Assembly (NCBI GenBank): GCA_002493395.1
Contig: DKYS01000004.1
Coordinates: 12,328-24,972, forward strand
Length of the DNA: 12,645 nt
Direction of reading: 5' to 3'
From: Turicibacter sp. UBA7094
GTDB taxonomy: Bacteria > Bacillota_I > Bacilli_A > MOL361 > Turicibacteraceae
In this document: positions 6,934-12,645 of the stretch, one piece after another
Layout: each line of letters begins with the position of its first letter
Position numbering within the stretch: the first letter of the stretch is position 1
Translations under genes and position numbers: made by a program
The notes under the pieces: model-generated
What the model saw: only the letters and a program-made list of their open reading frames with translations
Told to the model about the DNA's origin: nothing
Databases searched by the model: none

Positions 6934-8121
6934 TTATTTCCAGTTTGTAAGCTTTAACGTGACCTCTCGTTCATTTGCCGGTCGCTTTAATATTCCATAA
7001 ATTTCGTCGCTTGAACGTATAACGACATCAATATCATATTCCGAAGAAAAGGATTCAGGAATTAATTGGGCTACTAACTGATGAAACGATAGCTTTTCGG
7101 CTAAACTATAAAAATCTATATTGATCGTAATCTCTAAATTCTCTATTTTATTATTCAAAGCATGAGCAATTCCAATCACTCCGTAGTAGTGTGGATAATA
7201 TTCCTTGATAACATCTTTAAATGAACTAAATTGATTAGATAAATCAGCATCTACAGATAAAGTAGTACTATCTGGCAATAAATAATATTGCTCATTAATA
7301 GACTCCCAATTTTTAATCGTTGAACTACCCTTTCCTACTAATGTTTTTGCCACCATATGACCCGGTGTTACTGCACTTTCCTCCTGGACAATAAACAATC
7401 CAAACATAATAGGAACTTCTTTAAATGCTTCCTCTTGCCTTAAAATTTCTAATAAACGACTTGCAATTTCCTTTCCTTTTTCAATTAAAGTTGCTTCGTC
7501 TAGAATACTCGTTTGATCATACCCTAACTCATTCTGCCAGTTTTGATAAGGGTTTAACGCTAATCCAATGGTCACCCCTTCTAATTCCGTCCCCTCATCT
7601 TTAGTAACAACATAATTCTGTTCAAGTAAATAGGCTAAATAAACGGGGTTAACTTCTGCCCCATCAATATTAATCCTCTCGTCTTTTGTCGGATTTAATC
7701 CGATATCAACAAAATCGGCATCTATCTCTACCTCTTGTGCCAACTCTGCATCGGTTAATCGTCTAGACAATAAACTTTGAACGGTAGCTTTTGTTAAATT
7801 TTGTCCTTCTTGAAAGTATGTATCATCAGGAGAAAAATAAGATTGTGACTCCCGCATAAGAGCAAGTTCAAATGCATCAATATCATATCGATTATTCATT
7901 TTTGAATAACGCGAATAAACTAATCCCCTTGTTGGACTTGTCTTATAAGGAAGCATTGTTCGATAGTATTGTGTCGTTGCCTCATTCGATAACAACTGCT
8001 GCTTCATTAAATCATCCTCAGAAACTCCTTCTTCTACCTTAGGTGTTGGGGGCGCAGAACACCCCGCTAAAAGAATCAAATAAAAAATAAAGATTAAAGC
8101 TAACCCGCCTTTAAATTTCAC
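6934..8121 (-). CDS. camS: CamS-family lipoprotein (sex-pheromone precursor family, YerH-like)
   Basis: This 395-residue surface lipoprotein starts with a short positive stretch, a hydrophobic segment and the lipobox LLAGC, with the lipidated cysteine at residue 21. It should be exported and anchored to the outer face of the membrane. The body matches the CamS family, found beside ligA in many Firmicutes (yerH in Bacillus subtilis, camS in Staphylococcus aureus). Its function is poorly known; the staphylococcal signal peptide yields a peptide with enterococcal cAM373 pheromone activity. I chose GTG 8121-8119 as start because AGGAGG lies nine bases upstream, overlapping the ligA stop. A longer frame from TTG 8145 has no ribosome binding site and would overlap ligA. 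The kinase follows after 24 bases. The family call rests on the lipobox, length and context together with recognisable sequence such as the GLVYSRY and GVIGIAHALNN regions. Confidence 0.88.
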   Translation of the reverse strand: MKFKGGLALIFIFYLILLAGCSAPPTPKVEEGVSEDDLMKQQLLSNEATTQYYRTMLPYKTSPTRGLVYSRYSKMNNRYDIDAFELALMRESQSYFSPDDTYFQEGQNLTKATVQSLLSRRLTDAELAQEVEIDADFVDIGLNPTKDERINIDGAEVNPVYLAYLLEQNYVVTKDEGTELEGVTIGLALNPYQNWQNELGYDQTSILDEATLIEKGKEIASRLLEILRQEEAFKEVPIMFGLFIVQEESAVTPGHMVAKTLVGKGSSTIKNWESINEQYYLLPDSTTLSVDADLSNQFSSFKDVIKEYYPHYYGVIGIAHALNNKIENLEITINIDFYSLAEKLSFHQLVAQLIPESFSSEYDIDVVIRSSDEIYGILKRPANEREVTLKLTNWK

Positions 8122-8130
8122 CGAATAATC

Positions 8131-8136
8131 CCTCCT
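8131..8136 (-). promoter_or_regulatory. Ribosome binding site of camS overlapping the ligA stop
   Basis: The minus strand reads AGGAGG at 8136-8131, sharing two bases with the ligA TAG (8137-8135) and nine bases from the GTG at 8121. This decides the camS start in favour of GTG and implies translational coupling to ligA, because ribosomes ending on ligA stop on the site used to start camS. Confidence 0.75.
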
Positions 8137-10123
8137 ACTCCTCAATCATTTTTAACATTGTTTCTTCATCAATAACCCTAATACCTAGTTCAAGTGCCTT
8201 CTTAAGTTTTGATCCGCTTTTTTCACCAGCTACTAGAAAATCTGTTTTGGCACTGACACTACTTGAAATTCTTGCACCTAGATTTTCTAGTTTACTGCTT
8301 GCCTCCTTACGAGATAGCGTCGTCAGTGTTCCCGTCAAGACAACACTTTTTCCATAAAAAGCATTATCTTGCATACTTAAACTAATCTTAGTTCCTGTAT
8401 AACTCATATTTAAACCTAATTGTTTTAATTCATCAATCAACATTTTATTTGACTCGTCTGTAAAATAATGAATGATACTCGTTGAAATAACATCCCCAAT
8501 TTCCGAAATTTCCTTGAAATCCTCTAGGGTAGCTTGCATTAAATTATCCATACTTTCAAAATAGGTCGCTAATAGTTTAGCTGTTTTACTCCCCACATGG
8601 CGAATACCTAATCCAAATAACAACCTCTCTAAACTATTTTGTTTACTCTTTTCGATAGCTGTTAATAAATTTGTTACCTTTTTTTCGCCCATTCGTTCAA
8701 GCGGAAGTAGTTGATTTTTATCTAGTTTATAGATATCTGCTACATTCTCAATTAATTGATGATCAAATAACTGTTGAACAACCTTAATTCCCAATCCGTC
8801 GATATTCATCGCATTCCGAGATACAAAATGACATAAGCTTTCTACAATTCGGGCTGGACAGTCAATATTTAAACAATAATAGTCCGCTTCTCCAACTTCC
8901 CGAACCAACTCACTTCCACAACGTGGACATTGATGAATCATTTCAAAAGGAACTTCGTTCCCTTGTCTTACCTCCACTAGCGATTTAACAACTTCAGGAA
9001 TAATTTCTCCTGCTTTTCGAATAACAACACGATCATTAACACGAATATCCCGCTCTTTAACATAATCCTCATTATGTAACGTTGCTCGACTAACCCGTGT
9101 TCCTGCTACACGAACAGGCTCTAAAACAGCATTGGGGGTTACCATTCCTGTACGACCTACAGTGAAAATAATGTCTTTTAAAACAGTTTCAACTTCCTCA
9201 GCAGGAAACTTATAGGCAATTGCCCACCGTGGACTTTTAACAGTCGCCCCCAGCTTTTCCTGATCCTCTAATTGATTTACTTTAATCACAATTCCATCAA
9301 TTTCATAAGGTAAATCAAATCGCTGTGTCGACCATTTTTCAATATACACTAACACTTGGTCAATAGAATCACAAATTTCATAATTAGGGTTCACATTAAA
9401 TCCAAACTCTTTAATTTTCTCTAAACTATCCGCGTGCGTCTGACACCCTAATTCTTTTGCACTCGGAACGGCATAACAAAACATAGATAATTCACGTTTA
9501 GAGGCAACTTTAGAATCGAGTTGTCTTAAAGACCCCGCCGCTGCATTTCGAGGATTGGCAAATAACTCTTCACCGTTCTTTAAACGTTGCTTATTCAGTT
9601 TTTCAAGCGTTTCCTTTGACATATATGCCTCTCCACGTACCTCTAATGGATGAAAATATGGAATATCTAACGGAATCGTATGAATGGTTTTTAAATTTTC
9701 ACTAATATCCTCTCCTGTCGTCCCATCCCCACGTGTTGCCCCTCGCACAAATTGTCCATTATCATAATGGAGGGTCACAGCTAATCCATCGATTTTTAAT
9801 TCACACACATAATTAATATTCGGCGTAACCTTTCTTATGCGTGCGTCAAACTCACGTAAGTCCCCCTCATTAAAAGCATTTCCTAAAGAAAGCATCGGAT
9901 TAGCATGCAAAACTTTCTCAAATCCCTCTAAAACAGCCCCTCCAATACGTACAGTAGGAGACGTTTTCGTCTTAAGTTCTGGATGTTGCTGCTCTATTTC
10001 CATTAACTCCTGCAATAAACGATCATACTCACGATCACTAACACTGGGATTATCATAAACATAATATTCCTTATTATATTGATGCAATAACCTTGTTAAC
10101 TCCTCAACACGTTGCTTAGACAT
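8135..10123 (-). CDS. ligA: NAD-dependent DNA ligase
   Basis: LigA seals nicks with 3'-OH and 5'-phosphate ends in replication and repair, using NAD+ to form an adenylated lysine. The 662-residue product has the full domain order. The Ia domain holds the early YYVYDNPSVSDREYD stretch. The nucleotidyltransferase has the active-site motif KIDG (lysine 110) and GDGTTGED. An OB fold is followed by a four-cysteine zinc finger (about C399, C402, C417, C422), helix-hairpin-helix repeats (about 500-570), and a C-terminal BRCT domain (about 586-662). The start is ATG 10123-10121, with AAGGAGGA eight bases upstream. A TTG at 10141 lies in the same frame, but the ribosome binding site is inside that extension, so it is rejected. 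pcrA ends 200 bases upstream and camS is coupled downstream. Confidence 0.98.
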   Translation of the reverse strand: MSKQRVEELTRLLHQYNKEYYVYDNPSVSDREYDRLLQELMEIEQQHPELKTKTSPTVRIGGAVLEGFEKVLHANPMLSLGNAFNEGDLREFDARIRKVTPNINYVCELKIDGLAVTLHYDNGQFVRGATRGDGTTGEDISENLKTIHTIPLDIPYFHPLEVRGEAYMSKETLEKLNKQRLKNGEELFANPRNAAAGSLRQLDSKVASKRELSMFCYAVPSAKELGCQTHADSLEKIKEFGFNVNPNYEICDSIDQVLVYIEKWSTQRFDLPYEIDGIVIKVNQLEDQEKLGATVKSPRWAIAYKFPAEEVETVLKDIIFTVGRTGMVTPNAVLEPVRVAGTRVSRATLHNEDYVKERDIRVNDRVVIRKAGEIIPEVVKSLVEVRQGNEVPFEMIHQCPRCGSELVREVGEADYYCLNIDCPARIVESLCHFVSRNAMNIDGLGIKVVQQLFDHQLIENVADIYKLDKNQLLPLERMGEKKVTNLLTAIEKSKQNSLERLLFGLGIRHVGSKTAKLLATYFESMDNLMQATLEDFKEISEIGDVISTSIIHYFTDESNKMLIDELKQLGLNMSYTGTKISLSMQDNAFYGKSVVLTGTLTTLSRKEASSKLENLGARISSSVSAKTDFLVAGEKSGSKLKKALELGIRVIDEETMLKMIEE

Positions 10124-10323
10124 CTCTAAATCCTCCTTCAATACTATTCATACAAAACTAAGCAATTTAAGTCTTCCTATTTTTCTATATTAACTCTATC
10201 AAACTCTCTATTAGGTTATTTCGGTACAAAAAAGATACCTAAAAATCTTTTTAAATACTGTGTTCTCGTGATAATTAAATAATCCCTACGAACTCTTAAT
10301 CACATTCTATTCCACACACAGGC

Positions 10324-12546
10324 CTATCCACGTTTTTTTAGTGCTGGGTGAGACCCCATTAATTTTTTTATACCATGAGGAGAACCGAATGCAATCGAAA
10401 CAGTTTCTCCTTTAACCCCTACAACAATTCCCTCACCAAAACTATCATGTACAACCTTATCCCCACTATTCCAAGATGAATCTGTATTTAAATTCACCGT
10501 TTTGACCGTACGTTGAGGGGCCTTCTTTGCTAGCGCTTCTTGTAAGGTAAATGATGGTCTTGAAGGACGTGTTTCAATTCCTGTTTTATTTAAATAATCC
10601 TCTGATATCTCTCGAATAAACATGGACTCTCGATTGGCAGACCGCGTTCCATACTGATAACGACTTTGCGCATTCGTAATAAATAAAATATCTTCTGCAC
10701 GGGTTATAGCAACATAAGCTAGACGTCTTTCCTCTTCAAGATCATCGCCTCCCTGTTCTAGGGCCGAACGTAACGGGAATATCCCATCTTCAAATCCACA
10801 AATGAATACAACTGGGAACTCTAACCCTTTTGCTGCATGAATGGTCATCAAAGTAACTTTAGATTCGTTAGCCTCCTCCTCTGTCTCAGTATCCGTTTGT
10901 AACATTAAGTCATTGAGCAAGATGACTAGTTTAGTCATTGTTGAGAGTTCATCCGCATGCTCCTCACTCTCTTCCTCGGCCAAAATTTCATTTAAATCTA
11001 CTTCTTCAAACTGAGTTGCCATTGATTGAAATTCACCTAAGTTATCAATACGACTATCAGCCTCAATAGTATTTTCATTCTCAAGCATCTCTAAATAACC
11101 CGTTTGTCTTAAAACCACGTCGATAAAGTCGGCAATTGAATAGTCTTCAATTTGAGAACGTAACATATAAATCATCGTTTTAAACTCAATAAGCTTATTT
11201 AGGGTTGCCCTTGCAATTACATTCTCAGCATCGTTAATAGTGGCCATTAATGATAATTCACATTCAGCCGCAAACTGTGATAATTTTTCAATAGAAGCTG
11301 CACCAATCCCACGTTTGGGTTCATTTACAATACGCTTAAATGATAAATCATCATCAGGATTACAAATAAGACGTAAGTATGCCATCAAATCTTTAATTTC
11401 TTTTCGTTTAAAGTAGCTTTGTCCCCCTATTAAACGATAAGGAATATTTTGTCTTAAGAAGGCCTGTTCAATAGCACGAGATTGAGAGTTAGTTCGATAT
11501 AAGACGGCAAAATCATGATAATCATACATATCACGACGCATATATGAAATCTTATCGGCGATATACGTTGCCTCTACATCACCGTCCGAAGCACGATAAT
11601 ATTCAATCAAGTCTCCTTGGCCACGATCAGACCAAAGTCTTTTATCTAACCGACCACTATTATTTTGAATCACATCATTCGCAGCATTTAAAATCATTTG
11701 TTTAGAGCGATAGTTTTGTTCTAATAAAACAACTTTAGCATCTGGATAATCGTGTTCAAATGATAAAATATTTTCGATGTTCGCTCCACGCCAACTATAA
11801 ATGGATTGGTCAGAATCCCCAACAACACAAATATTTCTAAACTTTTGGGCTAACAGTGTAACAATTTGATACTGTGCATTATTTGTATCCTGATATTCAT
11901 CGATATGGATATATTGAAATTTATTTTGATAAAATGAAAGAACTTCTGGATGCTTTTCAAATAGATGCACGGTCAAAACGAGTAAATCATCAAAGTCTAC
12001 TCGATTATTCTTAAAGAGGATTTGTTGATATTTTTCATAAACTCGAATAACATCTTCATTTTCAAATTCCTTGCTCAATTGTTGAGGAGATTTAAGCTCG
12101 TTCTTCGCATTACTAATTTGTGATAAAAAGTATTTAGGAGACTGTCTTTTTGGATCAAGATTTAATTCTTCCATTACCGTTTTAATGACACTTAATTGAT
12201 CGGCATCGTCTAAAATTCCAAAATTCAAATCATAACCAATTAAATCAATATCACGTCTTAAAATACGCACACACATCGAGTGAAACGTAGAAATCCATAC
12301 ATCTTTTCCCTGGTCCCCGATTAACTTTTCAACGCGCTCTTTCATCTCACGAGCCGCCTTATTTGTAAATGTAATAGCTAAAATATTATATGGAGAAACT
12401 TGTTTTTCAGACATTAAATAGGCGATACGGTGCGTTAATACGCGCGTCTTCCCCGAACCTGCCCCCGCCATTACTAGAAGCGGGCCCTCTGTTGTTAAAA
12501 TTGCTTCTTTTTGTTGGGGATTCATATTATCTAATAATTGATTCAT
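10324..12546 (-). CDS. pcrA: ATP-dependent DNA helicase PcrA (UvrD/Rep family)
   Basis: PcrA is an SF1A 3'-to-5' helicase used in excision repair, plasmid rolling-circle replication and clearing of recombinase or RNA polymerase from DNA. The 740-residue protein shows motif Q near the N-terminus (NPQQKEAI), Walker A AGAGSGKT (27-34), motif Ia (58-68), motif II DEYQD (216-220), motif III GDSDQSIYSWRGA (243-255), motif IV QNYRS (277-281), motif V MTIHAAKGLEF (567-577) and motif VI ERRLAYVAITRA (606-617). The C-terminal segment (about 690-740) resembles the Tudor-like domain that contacts RNA polymerase. An acidic patch lies at about 514-561, between domains. The start is ATG with GAGGTGA seven bases upstream. 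In Bacillus relatives pcrA also precedes ligA; the usual upstream pcrB is not seen in the 99 bases before the gene. Confidence 0.98.
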   Translation of the reverse strand: MNQLLDNMNPQQKEAILTTEGPLLVMAGAGSGKTRVLTHRIAYLMSEKQVSPYNILAITFTNKAAREMKERVEKLIGDQGKDVWISTFHSMCVRILRRDIDLIGYDLNFGILDDADQLSVIKTVMEELNLDPKRQSPKYFLSQISNAKNELKSPQQLSKEFENEDVIRVYEKYQQILFKNNRVDFDDLLVLTVHLFEKHPEVLSFYQNKFQYIHIDEYQDTNNAQYQIVTLLAQKFRNICVVGDSDQSIYSWRGANIENILSFEHDYPDAKVVLLEQNYRSKQMILNAANDVIQNNSGRLDKRLWSDRGQGDLIEYYRASDGDVEATYIADKISYMRRDMYDYHDFAVLYRTNSQSRAIEQAFLRQNIPYRLIGGQSYFKRKEIKDLMAYLRLICNPDDDLSFKRIVNEPKRGIGAASIEKLSQFAAECELSLMATINDAENVIARATLNKLIEFKTMIYMLRSQIEDYSIADFIDVVLRQTGYLEMLENENTIEADSRIDNLGEFQSMATQFEEVDLNEILAEEESEEHADELSTMTKLVILLNDLMLQTDTETEEEANESKVTLMTIHAAKGLEFPVVFICGFEDGIFPLRSALEQGGDDLEEERRLAYVAITRAEDILFITNAQSRYQYGTRSANRESMFIREISEDYLNKTGIETRPSRPSFTLQEALAKKAPQRTVKTVNLNTDSSWNSGDKVVHDSFGEGIVVGVKGETVSIAFGSPHGIKKLMGSHPALKKRG

Positions 12547-12614
12547 TATCTCACCTCTATATAAAAGTCATCTCTTCGATTTAATTTTCAACATAATTAA
12601 ACATAATCTGTTTT

Positions 12615-12623
12615 ATTATAACA
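12615..12623 (-). promoter_or_regulatory. Extended -10 promoter upstream of pcrA
   Basis: On the minus strand, TGT (12623-12621) is directly followed by TATAAT (12620-12615), a perfect extended -10 element. The -35 region with 17-base spacing (TTTAAT, 12643-12638) matches only weakly, as is common for extended -10 promoters. The expected start near 12608 gives a leader of about 60 bases. An AT-only dyad (TTTAATT/AATTAAA, 12580-12601) lies in that leader. No LexA-type box is seen. Confidence 0.55.
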
Positions 12624-12645
12624 ATTTTAGAATTTAAATTAAATA

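Noticed and set aside
8122..8145. Longer camS start at TTG 8145
   Set aside because: It has no ribosome binding site, overlaps ligA, and would place the real AGGAGG inside the coding region; GTG 8121 fits better.
10124..10141. Longer ligA start at TTG 10141
   Set aside because: The AAGGAGGA ribosome binding site lies within this extension and fits ATG 10123.
10229..10252. Hairpin between pcrA and ligA with arms AAAAAGAT and ATCTTTTT
   Set aside because: The eight-base stem has only one G-C pair, so it is too weak to call a terminator even though a T run follows on the minus strand.
10142..10323. Possible separate promoter for ligA in the gap after pcrA
   Set aside because: TATGAA, TAGTAT and TAATAT hexamers occur on the minus strand, but none has a matching -35 box at 16-18 bases. 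Such a promoter may exist but cannot be placed.

Overview
The window looks like chromosomal DNA of a low-GC Firmicute. It is AT-rich throughout, with strong AGGAGG-type ribosome binding sites and frequent AT-ending codons. It carries the pcrA-ligA-camS gene order that is standard in Bacillus and Staphylococcus relatives. Protein style and composition would fit a lineage such as Turicibacter or a neighbouring Bacilli/Erysipelotrichia group, but that genus guess is an inference and was not checked. Every convincing gene lies on the minus strand, so the window is best read from right to left.

From the right edge: an extended -10 promoter (about 12615-12623) precedes pcrA (12546-10324), a DNA helicase. 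After a 200-base gap comes ligA (10123-8135), the NAD-dependent DNA ligase. A CamS-family lipoprotein follows (8121-6934), with its ribosome binding site overlapping the ligA stop. Next are a membrane histidine kinase (6909-5035) and uvrA (5013-2158), spaced by only 24 and 21 bases. A hairpin with a U-tract (2122-2143) closes the run. ligA, camS, the kinase and uvrA are therefore probably one transcription unit, perhaps including pcrA. The unit combines DNA unwinding, nick sealing and excision-repair damage recognition with two envelope proteins.

Left of uvrA is a 486-base AT-rich spacer (1672-2157) without a convincing gene. It is followed by a compact control region (1555-1671) in which a strong minus-strand terminator hairpin contains the -35 box of a very good sigma-A-type promoter. 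This promoter drives a membrane-anchored DUF348/G5/3D-domain protein (1535-519), the class of YabE/Rpf2-like cell-wall proteins. Its start is odd: the strong ribosome binding site sits 23 bases from the only usable distal start codon, but is ideally placed for a three-codon leader.

The last 518 bases hold a bidirectional terminator (322-369), a coding-like fragment just before it (381-479), and an AT-rich stretch with two DnaA-box-like 9-mers (128-136 and 220-228).

Most of the window is ordinary housekeeping DNA. I see no mobile elements, CRISPR arrays, tRNA or rRNA genes, and no convincing new system. The items most worth a second look are the kinase lodged between camS and uvrA without a response regulator, the overlapping terminator/promoter/leader layout before the 3D gene, and the DnaA-box pair at the left edge.
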